DNA of 64,000 nt from NCBI RefSeq assembly GCF_003576245.1, contig NZ_QWGA01000003.1:124001-188000 (forward strand), written 5' to 3'. A program made the translations under genes and the position numbers. The DNA comes from Henriciella algicola (lineage in GTDB: Bacteria; Pseudomonadota; Alphaproteobacteria; Caulobacterales; Hyphomonadaceae). Shown here piece after piece: positions 35,364-43,914 of the stretch (position 1 is the stretch's first letter; every line of letters begins with the position of its first letter). A model generated the notes under the pieces. That model searched no databases. It was not told where the DNA came from and saw only the letters and a list, made by a program, of their open reading frames with translations.

Positions 35364-35400
35364 CGAAAAAGGCCGGACCTGTGTGAGGCCCGGCCTTCTG
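35364..35400 (-). terminator. Intrinsic terminator after the SapC gene
   Basis: Read on the minus strand: AAGGCCGGGCCTC, a short loop, then GGTCCGGCCTTTTTC. It lies about 40 bp beyond the stop at 35441 and ahead of the DsbD/ScsB-like gene on the same strand. Confidence 0.88.
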
Positions 35401-35440
35401 AAATCGTCATCGAAAGGCTGCTTGCCTCTCGCGGCCTTGC

Positions 35441-36265
35441 CTAGATCTGAAGGCTTGGACCGTCGGAGCCGCCCTGTGGCTGCTGGACAGCGTCTGCTTC
35501 CTGCGCACGCAGGGCACGGTTGATCACGCGGGACCAGTTCAGCAGCGAGATGTTGTGCGCGAGGATAGCACCAAGCATGCCGTTGCGCTGAAGCTCGGCG
35601 ATCTTCTCTTCGGAAAGAGCGTTCACCTTCTGCTCGTCGATCGCATAATACTTCGCAACGACCTGTGCATCGCCAATATTGTTGCCGCTATTGTCGCGCG
35701 GCTGGAAGGTCGCTTCACGCTCTGCAAACAGGCCGAGCTTGTCGATCTCTTTCACGAACTCTTCGGTGCGGCGACGCTGGCTTTCGAAGTCGCGGCAGAA
35801 ATTCATCGCATTCGTGGTGAATTCCGAAGGCTGACCGTCCTGGAAGAACGGGATCTCCGGCTTGTTGGAGACCATGGCAGCATCGCGGTCGACACAGAGA
35901 ACAAGGCGCTCCTGAGAGCTGTCATTCGCAAAGACGAACGGGTAACGGCGGGCAAATGCCGGGATGTAGAAGTCCGGATCGACCGCACCGTCCTTGACGT
36001 AGAGGTTCTCATTGTCGCGCACACCCATGGCGCCGATTGGCATCTTGTCCTTGCCAACGAAGATGATCGGGTAAGACGTGGAGGCCAGCCCGAATTCGTT
36101 TACCGTGAGAGGAACAGCGTGTGCCTTGCCAAGAAATGAGAATGGCTTTTCGATCGGCTTGATGCCGAGACCGGCATGATTCTCAGCATTGAGCGGCTGA
36201 GGATTGGTGTAAAACAGCACTTGTCCGCTGAGGGCATTTGGTTGGGCAGGCTGGGAATTTGCCAC
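35441..36265 (-). CDS. SapC-family protein
   Basis: A 274-residue soluble protein. The SapC domain spans most of it: LNAENHAGLGIKPI, AVPLTVNEFGLASTSYPIIF, then PIGAMGVRDNENLYV and FYIPAFARRYPFVFA, with FCRDFESQRRRTEEF near the C-terminus. SapC was first named as a surface-array-associated protein in Campylobacter, and alphaproteobacterial homologues often sit near TonB receptors and Trp halogenases; the biochemical function is unknown. The start is GTG 36265 with GGAG upstream. It diverges from the DUF885 gene. Confidence 0.9.
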   Translation of the reverse strand: MANSQPAQPNALSGQVLFYTNPQPLNAENHAGLGIKPIEKPFSFLGKAHAVPLTVNEFGLASTSYPIIFVGKDKMPIGAMGVRDNENLYVKDGAVDPDFYIPAFARRYPFVFANDSSQERLVLCVDRDAAMVSNKPEIPFFQDGQPSEFTTNAMNFCRDFESQRRRTEEFVKEIDKLGLFAEREATFQPRDNSGNNIGDAQVVAKYYAIDEQKVNALSEEKIAELQRNGMLGAILAHNISLLNWSRVINRALRAQEADAVQQPQGGSDGPSLQI

Positions 36266-36385
36266 GGGAACACTCCATTGATTGACCGGCGCGGTTTACC
36301 GGATAAGCCAGACGCTCACAACAGCCGAGCAGCTATTGCCCTGCCCGGTTCACGCCAGCCTATCGAAAGCGGATTTTCACGCCTC

Positions 36386-38251
36386 ATGAGACCAGTCCCC
36401 AGCCTTGCAAGAATGCGTCCAGTTTTGGCGCTCGCAGCGGTCAGCCTGGCGGTGTCCTGTGGCCCGGCTGTGAATGAGGATGGTATCGCCCGGCGGACCG
36501 TGCGCGACATCAACCGCGTGATGGAGGATACGGCCCAGGCCGAGCTGGCCCTCTCACCAGAAACCGCCACCCGGCTTGGACTGGAAGAGAACAGTGCCCG
36601 CAACTCTTTCCATGATGTGCTGGACGATCGCTCGCAGGCGCGATTCGAACGCACGCGCCTCTTGCGAATTGAGCTCCTGAACCGGCTCTTGCAGACCCCG
36701 GACATTCCGTCAGAGAGTGAACTTGCCCGCCATCTGGATGTGATTTCGAGTCATTATGAGGCGCTCACCCGGCTGGAAGCCTACGGTTATGGCCGTTACT
36801 CGCTGGGCCTCGCGCGACCTTATGCTGTCGATCAGATTAGCGGCGCATGGGTGGACGTCCCTGATCTGCTTGTCAGTTCGCAGCCACTTCGCTCTCACGA
36901 GGACGCAGAGGATTATCTCGCGCGCCTTGCTGCGCTTCCCTTCGCTATCGCGGATGAACGGCGCCGCCTGCTGTCGGACGCGAAGAGCGGCGTCATCCCT
37001 CCGCGCATCATTCTTGAAGTACTCGAAGCGCGCCTGCGCGAATTTGCGCGCCAGCCGGTGCAGACCCACCCACTGATCCAGACATTCGGCAATGTGGTGA
37101 GCGGCCTTCCTGCCGACACCGGGCGGTCGGCCAACACTTACCGCGAAGCCGCTGCCCGCACGATGCTCGACGATATCATCCCGGCCTATATTGGCTTTGC
37201 TGACGAGATAGCGCGCCTCAAGCTTCGTGCGCCGCAGGAAGCGGGCATGTCGTCACTTCAGGATGGGGACGCCTATTACCGCGACCTTCTCGCCTTCTAT
37301 GCTGCGCCGGATGTCGACCCGGAATTCCTGCATCAGGAAGCTGCAAGCGCCGTCGAGACGATCAGCGCAGAAATCGATGCGCAGTTTGAAACACTGGGCC
37401 TCTCGGGCGGGTCCGTGGGTGAGCGCCTTGCCTATCTGGCGGAGACGCCCGGACAAGCCCGGCCGCTAAACGCCGAGACGCGGCCCCAGGTGCTGAACAC
37501 GCTGCGCCAGTCCGCGTCGAAGGCAACCGAAGCACTGCCGCGCCTCGTCGCGAATGCTCCGAATGAAAGTCTAGTCGTTGCGCGTATGCCTGCCCTGAAA
37601 GAGGCGACCTATTCCGGCGCAATCTACACGCCCGCCACCGCGGACGGCACGAGCCCGGGGCTGCTTCTGATCAATCTCGGCCAGGGCGAAGAATGGCCGC
37701 CCTTCTCGCTGGCAACGCTTGCTGCACATGAGGGCGTGCCAGGACACCACACCGAAAGCACGCTGACGACCCAGACCCGCAATCCGCTACTGCGTCAGAT
37801 GATCTGGGATGTCTCGTTTGGCGAAGGTTGGGGGACATATGCCGAAGACCTCGCCGATAGTGCGGGGCTTTATGCCGACGATCCGCTAGGACGGCTCGGC
37901 TATCTGCAGTCCATCCTGTTCCGCGCCGCACGCGTTGTGGCGGATACCGGGCTTCATTCGCGCGGATGGTCGCATCAGCAGGCTGTCGACTATCTGGTTG
38001 AGACGACCGGTATGCCGCGCAGCCAGATGGAGCGCGAAGTGCTCCGCTATCTTGTCTGGCCCGGCCAGGCCATCTCCTACTTCGCAGGCCGCAACCGCAT
38101 CCTCGATATGCGCACCCGCGCCGAGGCTGTGCTTGGTGCGCGCTTTGATGAAGCCTCTTTCAATGCGGTTATCCTGTCGGGCGGGCCACGTCCCCTTGAA
38201 CTCGTCGAGATCGATGTCGAGACCTGGTATCAGCAACGGCTTCAGAACTGA
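36386..38251 (+). CDS. DUF885-family putative metallopeptidase lipoprotein
   Basis: A 621-residue protein of the DUF885 family. The metal-site signature HEGVPGHHTES lies at about residue 448, followed by the GEGWGTYAEDL helix supplying a further Glu; this resembles zinc peptidases and is usually annotated as such, though few members are characterised. The N-terminus (RPVLALAAVSLAVSCG) is a lipoprotein-type signal with a slightly relaxed lipobox (AVSC). ATG 36386 is the most plausible start, 36413 is possible; the open frame to 36176 overlaps the divergent SapC gene and is rejected. The stop leaves 235 bp before nadA. Confidence 0.88.
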   Translation: MRPVPSLARMRPVLALAAVSLAVSCGPAVNEDGIARRTVRDINRVMEDTAQAELALSPETATRLGLEENSARNSFHDVLDDRSQARFERTRLLRIELLNRLLQTPDIPSESELARHLDVISSHYEALTRLEAYGYGRYSLGLARPYAVDQISGAWVDVPDLLVSSQPLRSHEDAEDYLARLAALPFAIADERRRLLSDAKSGVIPPRIILEVLEARLREFARQPVQTHPLIQTFGNVVSGLPADTGRSANTYREAAARTMLDDIIPAYIGFADEIARLKLRAPQEAGMSSLQDGDAYYRDLLAFYAAPDVDPEFLHQEAASAVETISAEIDAQFETLGLSGGSVGERLAYLAETPGQARPLNAETRPQVLNTLRQSASKATEALPRLVANAPNESLVVARMPALKEATYSGAIYTPATADGTSPGLLLINLGQGEEWPPFSLATLAAHEGVPGHHTESTLTTQTRNPLLRQMIWDVSFGEGWGTYAEDLADSAGLYADDPLGRLGYLQSILFRAARVVADTGLHSRGWSHQQAVDYLVETTGMPRSQMEREVLRYLVWPGQAISYFAGRNRILDMRTRAEAVLGARFDEASFNAVILSGGPRPLELVEIDVETWYQQRLQN

Positions 38252-38452
38252 CGGCAGGACCTTACTGGTAAGGCGACTGACGGACCGGGCGGTCAGCTCC
38301 ATATTGTCGCAAAAGTGACATGGGCCTTGCCATGCCAGGATGCGTGGACTAATTGGCCTTTTGCTCACCGTGCCTAAAAGGGCTGGGCAGGGTCAGATTT
38401 CTCCTTTTCCTCGCGGAAAGACTTGAAATCCGGCTTACGCATAACCAAGTAA

Positions 38453-38467
38453 TGCTCATATTGAGCA
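38453..38467. promoter_or_regulatory. Candidate nad operator, TGCTCA-TAT-TGAGCA
   Basis: A perfect inverted repeat with a three-base spacer, ending 19 bp before the nadA start and just upstream of its GGAGG site. A repressor here would block transcription or leader entry. Alphaproteobacterial NAD genes are known to be controlled by NadQ in some lineages; whether this matches that motif I cannot verify. Confidence 0.5.
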
Positions 38468-38486
38468 AAAGCGTGGAGGACACGAT

Positions 38487-39635
38487 ATGGCTAGATTGAT
38501 CGATTCAGGACCGGGTTGCCCGACCCCGACGCCGATCCGCGCAAAGAACGCAGCAGAAGCGCGCGGCCTTGCCTACACAGATGAGATCAAGGCGAAGACC
38601 GATGATCTCTACCCGCTCGTGTCTGATTTCATCACGCCGATGGAATGGCCTGCGATTGCGCCGCTTGTCGCGGAAATCAATCGCCTGAAAGAAGAGAAAA
38701 ACGCGGTCATCCTTGCGCACAACTACATGACGCCGGACATTTTCCGCCTCGTCGGTGACTTCCGCGGTGACAGCCTCCAGCTCGCCCGTGAGGCGGCGGC
38801 TGTCGAAGCCGATATCATCGTGCAGGCTGGCGTCCACTTCATGGCAGAAACCTCCAAGATCCTCGCGCCTGAGAAAACAGTGCTCATCCCGAGCATGGAA
38901 GCAGGCTGTTCGCTCGCCGCCTCGATCACTGGCGCAGATGTGCGCCTGATCAAGCAGCGCTATCCTGACTATCCGGTCGTCACCTATGTGAATACGACCG
39001 CGGACGTGAAAGCTGAGTGTCACATCACCTGCACCAGCTCGAACGCCGCGCAGGTGGTCGAAGCCATCGCCAAGGAATGGGACACCGACACGGTCATCCT
39101 CGTGCCGGACCAGTACCTTGCCAAGAACGTCGCGGCACAGACCGATATCCGGATCATCACGTGGCCGGGGGCCTGCGAAGTGCATGAGCTTTTTAGCGCC
39201 GATGATGTGAACCAGCTGCGCGAAGCCCATCCGGGCGTCGTCATCCTGGCCCACCCGGAATGCCCGCCAGATGTGCTTCAGGCCGCAGACTTTGCAGGCT
39301 CAACCTCGGCACTCGCCAGCTATGTGCAGGACAACAGCCCGAACAAGGTCGTGCTCCTGACCGAGTGCTCGATGAGCGACAATGTCGCCGCAGAGAACCC
39401 CGGCGTGAATTTCGTACGTCCGTGCAATCTCTGCCCGCATATGAAGCGCATCACGCTCGAGAACATCCTCGACTGCCTCATCGAGATGAAGCATGAAGTC
39501 GAGATTGACGAAGAGATGCGCGTGAAAGCGAAAGCAGCGATCGATGCGATGCTGGCCCTGCCGAAGACCGACAAGCCACTCGCCTTCGAAACCGGCCTCG
39601 CCCCACGTGAGATCGAAGTTATTTCGCCGGCCTGA
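38487..39635 (+). CDS. nadA: Quinolinate synthase NadA
   Basis: A 382-residue [4Fe-4S] enzyme that condenses iminoaspartate with dihydroxyacetone phosphate to quinolinate. The three repeated domains and cluster Cys are visible: SMEAGCSLAASITGAD, AECHITCTSSNAAQVVE, HPECPPDVL and RPCNLCPHMKRITLENI; the PDQYLAKNVA and WPGACEVHE stretches are standard. Start ATG 38487 with GGAGG seven bases upstream. It heads the NAD locus; nadB and nadC follow, separated by two small exported-protein genes and a terminator-like hairpin. Confidence 0.96.
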   Translation: MARLIDSGPGCPTPTPIRAKNAAEARGLAYTDEIKAKTDDLYPLVSDFITPMEWPAIAPLVAEINRLKEEKNAVILAHNYMTPDIFRLVGDFRGDSLQLAREAAAVEADIIVQAGVHFMAETSKILAPEKTVLIPSMEAGCSLAASITGADVRLIKQRYPDYPVVTYVNTTADVKAECHITCTSSNAAQVVEAIAKEWDTDTVILVPDQYLAKNVAAQTDIRIITWPGACEVHELFSADDVNQLREAHPGVVILAHPECPPDVLQAADFAGSTSALASYVQDNSPNKVVLLTECSMSDNVAAENPGVNFVRPCNLCPHMKRITLENILDCLIEMKHEVEIDEEMRVKAKAAIDAMLALPKTDKPLAFETGLAPREIEVISPA

Positions 39636-39644
39636 CGCCTTGAA

Positions 39645-39667
39645 GTGGCCGCTTCGGCGGTCTTTTC
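39645..39667 (+). terminator. UUCG-loop terminator or attenuator after nadA
   Basis: GGCCGC and GCGGTC (one GU pair) enclose a TTCG tetraloop and are followed by TTTT, 11 bp after the nadA stop. The short U-run suggests partial termination, which would set nadA apart from the downstream genes. Confidence 0.6.
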
Positions 39668-39694
39668 TGGACGAATGAGACGAAGAGAGCCTCC

Positions 39695-40159
39695 ATGCTG
39701 AGCCGCCTGCGACTTGCCTGCCTGACGATTGCCCTGCTTGCCGCAGGCCCTGCCGCCACGGCGCAGGATTCAGGCAAGAGCGATCCCGGCGACGTGCTCG
39801 GCAACTGGACCTTCCAGACCAAGCCCTACCGTGAGGGTCAGTGCATCATGTCCGGCACAATGCGCCTGACGCCTCACCCCGACGCGGGCCTCTACAATTG
39901 TGAGCTGACCGCCGTTGAGGTCTGCTCCATGTGGGGCCGCTCTGTCGTGGTACAGAGCTGCAAGGCCCGCCGGTTCAACGATCAGGTCTCGATCCGCTCA
40001 GAGATTGAGCAGTTCGTTGAGTCGAAAGCCGAAGGTCTCGTCTACGTCCCCGACAATTTCGCGCTGACCGTTCAGGACGCGCGGCGCATGTACGGCTCGC
40101 TCGTCTCTGCCGCGACTGCGCCGGTTGAGTTTATCCGCGCCGAGGAAGGCATTTCATGA
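39695..40159 (+). CDS. Small exported Cys-rich protein, paralogue 1 of the nad locus
   Basis: A 154-residue periplasmic protein with a signal peptide ending ATAQ. The mature part has four spaced cysteines: REGQCIMSG, LYNCELTAVEVCSMWG and VVQSCKARR, then VPDNFALTVQDARRMYGSL. The next gene has the same pattern, so they are tandem duplicates. The beta-rich look suggests a lipocalin-like or small barrel fold, without proof. It overlaps the next start by 4 bp. I do not recognise the family. Confidence 0.75.
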   Translation: MLSRLRLACLTIALLAAGPAATAQDSGKSDPGDVLGNWTFQTKPYREGQCIMSGTMRLTPHPDAGLYNCELTAVEVCSMWGRSVVVQSCKARRFNDQVSIRSEIEQFVESKAEGLVYVPDNFALTVQDARRMYGSLVSAATAPVEFIRAEEGIS

Positions 40160-40614
40160 TCCGCGCCCGCGCCGCCCTTCTGATCGGCGCGCTCGCGCTG
40201 GCCACCGGCCCTGCTGCCTTCGGACAGGAAGAGACGCTCAAGGCTCCACCCGTCCTCGCCGGGATATGGGTCTTCGAGGCCGATCTCAATGAAGCCTGCA
40301 CCTTCGATGGTCAGGCGCGCCTCATGCCAACCGAGACCGAAGGCGAATATGGCTGTGAGCTGACCGCCCGCCAGGATTGCCCTGCCATCGATGTCACCTA
40401 TGTGGTCGAGCAGAGCTGCCGCGCGAGCGTCGAGGAGGATGTGCTCACCGTGCGTTCCGAGATCCAGAATTTCCTGCAGGGCGAACCGTCCGCCTTCTAC
40501 ACGCCGGACAATTTCCAGCTGCGCATCGAGTCCGACTCCCGCATGGACGGTGTCCTTGTTGGCGCCGACATCTACCCCGCCGTCTGGCAGCGCGCCGACG
40601 GGGCCATTTCTTGA
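40156..40614 (+). CDS. Small exported Cys-rich protein, paralogue 2 of the nad locus
   Basis: A 152-residue periplasmic protein, signal peptide ending AFGQ. It shares with its upstream neighbour the order LAGIWVFEADLNEACTFDG, YGCELTARQDCPAID, VVEQSCRAS, a YTPDNFQLRIESDSRMDGVL segment and the same Ile-Ser end; the four cysteines align one to one. The start overlaps the paralogue stop by 4 bp, and nadB begins 20 bp after its stop, so it is inside the nad transcription unit. No link to NAD chemistry is visible in its sequence. Confidence 0.75.
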   Translation: MIRARAALLIGALALATGPAAFGQEETLKAPPVLAGIWVFEADLNEACTFDGQARLMPTETEGEYGCELTARQDCPAIDVTYVVEQSCRASVEEDVLTVRSEIQNFLQGEPSAFYTPDNFQLRIESDSRMDGVLVGADIYPAVWQRADGAIS

Positions 40615-40634
40615 GCCGCCGGGGACGCTAGAAC

Positions 40635-42179
40635 ATGACGCACACCCGTTTGCTGAAAGCCGGCCCGCCGGCTGGTGACCGCGATATTCTGATCGTGGGC
40701 GCAGGCCTCGCAGGCCTGTTCCTCGCCCTGCGCCTCGCCCCCCGCAAATGCACCGTCATTGCACCTGCCCCGCTTGGCGAAGCGGCCTCCTCTGCATGGG
40801 CCCAGGGCGGGCTTGCCGCAGCCCTCGACCCGCTCGATACCGCCGACGCCCATGCCCGTGATACGGTTGCGGCTGGAGCAGGTCTCGTCGATCCGGTGAT
40901 TGCGCAGCTCATCGCTGAAGAAGGCCCCGCCCGCGTGCTGGACCTCATCGAGCTTGGCGTTCCTTTTGACCGCACACCCGAAGGCGCCCTGTCGCTCTCG
41001 CTGGAGGCGGCGCATTCGGTCCCACGCGTGGCCCGCGTTGCAGGTGACCTCGCCGGCAAGGCCATCATGGGCGCGCTGACGACGGCCGTGCAGGCCAGCA
41101 GCCATATCGAGCTTGTTGAGCCCTACCGCGCGGTTGGCCTGCTACAGGACGACAATGGCCGCATCGCCGGTGTCATCGCACGCGACGCCAAGGGCAATCT
41201 CAACCCGATGACGGCCCGCGAAACCGTGTTCTGCACGGGCGGCTCTGGTGGCCTGTTCCGCGTCACGACAAACCCACCCGAATCGCGCGGCGACGCGCTC
41301 GCCATGGCCTGGAACGCTGGTGCACTGGTTGCAGACACAGAGTTCGTCCAGTTCCACCCGACCGCCATGGATGTCGGCCTCGACCCAGCCCCGCTCGCCA
41401 CCGAAGCGCTACGCGGCGAAGGTGCCGTCCTGCGCGATGGCAAGGGTGACCTGTTCATGGCGCGCTATCATAGGAAGGCAGAGCTCGCCCCTCGCGATGA
41501 GGTCGCCCGCGCCATCGACTCTGAGATCAAGGCAGGCCGCGGCGCATTCCTAGACGCCACGGAAGCCGTTGGCGACGCTTTTCCGGCCCATTTCCCGACC
41601 GTTTTTGCCGCCTGTATGGCTGCAGGAATTGATCCTCGCGAGGCCCCGATTCCGGTCGCGCCTGCCGCGCACTACCATATGGGCGGCGTGGTCTCCTCCA
41701 CCTGGGGCCGCTCTTCGCTCGATGGCCTCTCCGTCTGCGGCGAGTGCGCGTCGACCGGCGCCCACGGCGCAAACCGGCTTGCCTCGAACTCCCTGCTCGA
41801 AGCCGTTGTCTTCGCCGCACGGATTGCCGAACGCCTGACCGCCAGCGAACTTGGTAATCCCGGCCCTTCGCGCGCTGACGTCCCCAATGAACTTGCGCCG
41901 GACGCCCTCCTCTCGCTCCGCCGGGCCATGGCCTCGAAGTGCGGGGTCGTGCGCAATGGCAAGGACCTTCGGGAGCTTGTCGCCATGATCGATGAGCAGA
42001 TCGAGACACACGGCCCCGTTCACGCGCTTCAGGCTTCCCGGCTGATCGCCTCCGCCGCGCTCGCCCGCGAGGAGAGCCGCGGCGGCCACTTCCGCAGCGA
42101 TTTCCCGGATACGGCGCCTGCCGCCTCCCGCTCATTCCTTGAAACGCCTTCGCGCCCGCTTGCAAAGGAGGCCGTCTGA
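40635..42179 (+). CDS. nadB: L-aspartate oxidase NadB
   Basis: A 514-residue flavoprotein of the succinate dehydrogenase/fumarate reductase family. It oxidises L-aspartate to iminoaspartate, the NadA substrate. The FAD motif IVGAGLAGLFLALRL is at residues 17-31, SSAWAQGGLAAALD just after; the substrate-domain stretch TEFVQFHPTAMD and AHYHMGGVVSSTWGRSSLDG, then CGECASTGAHGANRLASNSL are family hallmarks. The N-terminus starts directly at the flavin domain. It overlaps nadC by 1 bp (TGATG), a translationally coupled pair. Confidence 0.96.
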   Translation: MTHTRLLKAGPPAGDRDILIVGAGLAGLFLALRLAPRKCTVIAPAPLGEAASSAWAQGGLAAALDPLDTADAHARDTVAAGAGLVDPVIAQLIAEEGPARVLDLIELGVPFDRTPEGALSLSLEAAHSVPRVARVAGDLAGKAIMGALTTAVQASSHIELVEPYRAVGLLQDDNGRIAGVIARDAKGNLNPMTARETVFCTGGSGGLFRVTTNPPESRGDALAMAWNAGALVADTEFVQFHPTAMDVGLDPAPLATEALRGEGAVLRDGKGDLFMARYHRKAELAPRDEVARAIDSEIKAGRGAFLDATEAVGDAFPAHFPTVFAACMAAGIDPREAPIPVAPAAHYHMGGVVSSTWGRSSLDGLSVCGECASTGAHGANRLASNSLLEAVVFAARIAERLTASELGNPGPSRADVPNELAPDALLSLRRAMASKCGVVRNGKDLRELVAMIDEQIETHGPVHALQASRLIASAALAREESRGGHFRSDFPDTAPAASRSFLETPSRPLAKEAV

Positions 42180-43030
42180 TGCCTGCCCCTCCGCCACTAC
42201 CAGACCTCGTCCTTGACCCAATCGTCCGGCTCGCCCTGACCGAAGACCTTGGCCGCGCCGGTGACTTGACCACGGACGCCACCATCCCTCCCGGCACAGA
42301 GATGAGCGCGCAGATTCGCGCCCGTAAGCCAGGGATTCTGGCGGGCATGGATGCTGCCGCCTATGCGCTGAAACTGGTCGACCCGTCCGTCTCGCTCGAC
42401 ATCTCGATTGATGATGGCGGCAAGCTGGAGCCGGGCGCCGTCATCGCGACCCTGTCGGGATCGGCCCGCTCCATCCTGACCGCAGAGCGTACCATGCTGA
42501 ACTTCATCGGCCGCCTCTCGGGCATTGCGACCCTGACCGGCACATTCGTCGAAAAAGTTGCTGGCACGAGTGCCACGATTGTCTGCACGCGCAAGACGAC
42601 GCCTGGCCACCGCGCCGTCGAAAAGCGCGCCGTGCGCTGCGGCGGCGGAACCTCGCATCGCTATGGTCTCGATGACGCGATCCTGATCAAGGACAACCAT
42701 ATCGCCGCCTGCGGCTCGATCCCGGAAGCGCTGAAACGTGCCCACGCCTATGCCGGGCACCTGCGCATGGTCGAGATTGAGGTCGATACGCTGGTCCAGC
42801 TTGAAGAGGCCCTGCCCCACAAGCCGCATGCCGTCCTCCTCGACAATATGGACACCGATACGCTGAAGAAGGCCGTCGCCATGATCAACGGGGCCTGCAA
42901 GGCCGAAGCGTCTGGCGGTGTGAACCTCGACACAGTGGCCGCCATCGCGTCAACGGGTGTTGATTATATCTCGGTCGGCGCGCTCACTCACTCAGCGTCA
43001 AACCTTGACGTTGGCCTCGACGTGGCCTGA
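42179..43030 (+). CDS. nadC: Nicotinate-nucleotide pyrophosphorylase (carboxylating) NadC
   Basis: A 283-residue quinolinate phosphoribosyltransferase, converting quinolinate and PRPP to nicotinate mononucleotide. Seen: LALTEDLGRAGDLTTDATI at the N-terminus, TMLNFIGRLSGIATLT, CTRKTTPGHRAVEKRAVRCG (phosphate and quinolinate-binding Arg/Lys/His), LIKDNHI, EIEVDTLVQ and VDYISVGALTHS. All catalytic segments are intact. Its start overlaps the nadB stop by 1 bp. Last gene of the nad unit; an SDR gene follows after 65 bp with its own ribosome-binding site. Confidence 0.96.
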   Translation: MPAPPPLPDLVLDPIVRLALTEDLGRAGDLTTDATIPPGTEMSAQIRARKPGILAGMDAAAYALKLVDPSVSLDISIDDGGKLEPGAVIATLSGSARSILTAERTMLNFIGRLSGIATLTGTFVEKVAGTSATIVCTRKTTPGHRAVEKRAVRCGGGTSHRYGLDDAILIKDNHIAACGSIPEALKRAHAYAGHLRMVEIEVDTLVQLEEALPHKPHAVLLDNMDTDTLKKAVAMINGACKAEASGGVNLDTVAAIASTGVDYISVGALTHSASNLDVGLDVA

Positions 43031-43095
43031 GTTACGCGCTGCGAACACCGGCCTCGCAATCGACAAGAGGCAGGAACCCGGGGAGGAGCGTTCAG

Positions 43096-43905
43096 ATGAA
43101 CAAGGCAGCAGGCCGCAAGAGTATTTTCGTCACCGGGGCCGCATCCGGGATTGGCAAGGCAACCGCAAAGCTGTTCGCTGAGCGCAGCTGGTTTGTCGGA
43201 CTGTACGATATCGATGAGATGGGCCTCAAAACCCTCGCTCAGGAAATCGGTGTCGAAAATTGCGTCTGGAAAAAGCTGGATGTGCGCTCCCGTGAGGACT
43301 GGGCCGCGGGCATGGATCATTTCTCTGAGGCCACTGGCGGCAAGCTCGACGTCTTGTTCAACAATGCCGGTATAGCGCGGCATGGCTGGTTTGAGTCCAT
43401 CTCTGGCGACGACAACGACCTCATGGTCGATATCAACGTCAAAGGCGTGCTGAATGGTGTGGGCGCGGCGCTGCCGCTCCTCCGCAACACGCCAGGCGCG
43501 CGCATCGTAAACACGGCATCTGCGGCGGGCGTCGTCGGCGGACCGCAAATGGCGGTCTATTCAGCGACCAAGTTCGCCGTTCGCGGCCTGACAGAAGCGC
43601 TGGATGTTGAGTTCTCCAATATGGGCATCCGCGTGACGAGCCTCATGCCATGGCTCATCGATACGCCGATCCTCGACATGTTCTCTGGTGACCGCACCAA
43701 TGCCAAAGTGAGCGATGAGCTGCGTGACCAGGGCCAGGAAGTCTATCCGGTGGAACTGGCCGCTGAACGCGCCTGGGACGCGGCCCACGGCGAAGAGGTC
43801 CACTACATGGCGGGCAAGCGCGCCCAACAGGTACGGTTCGCCCAGCGTTTCATTCCGGGGCGTCTGCGTCGTCAATTGATGAAGAATCTGCCGCCGCGAG
43901 ACTAG
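43096..43905 (+). CDS. Short-chain dehydrogenase/reductase
   Basis: A 269-residue cytosolic SDR. The cofactor motif is VTGAASGIGKATA, with an acidic residue after strand 2 (LYDIDEMG) that points to NAD rather than NADP. NNAGIARHGWF, the catalytic Ser in NTASAAGVV and Tyr-Lys in YSATK are all present. A C-terminal AAERAWDAAHGEEVHYMAGK segment follows. GGAGG lies upstream of ATG 43096. Substrate unknown. It may be co-transcribed with nadC but is probably functionally separate. Confidence 0.92.
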   Translation: MNKAAGRKSIFVTGAASGIGKATAKLFAERSWFVGLYDIDEMGLKTLAQEIGVENCVWKKLDVRSREDWAAGMDHFSEATGGKLDVLFNNAGIARHGWFESISGDDNDLMVDINVKGVLNGVGAALPLLRNTPGARIVNTASAAGVVGGPQMAVYSATKFAVRGLTEALDVEFSNMGIRVTSLMPWLIDTPILDMFSGDRTNAKVSDELRDQGQEVYPVELAAERAWDAAHGEEVHYMAGKRAQQVRFAQRFIPGRLRRQLMKNLPPRD

Positions 43906-43914
43906 GCCCGCGGC

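Noticed and set aside
36176-36385. N-terminal extension of the DUF885 protein
   Set aside because: It would overlap the divergent SapC gene and bury the lipoprotein signal.
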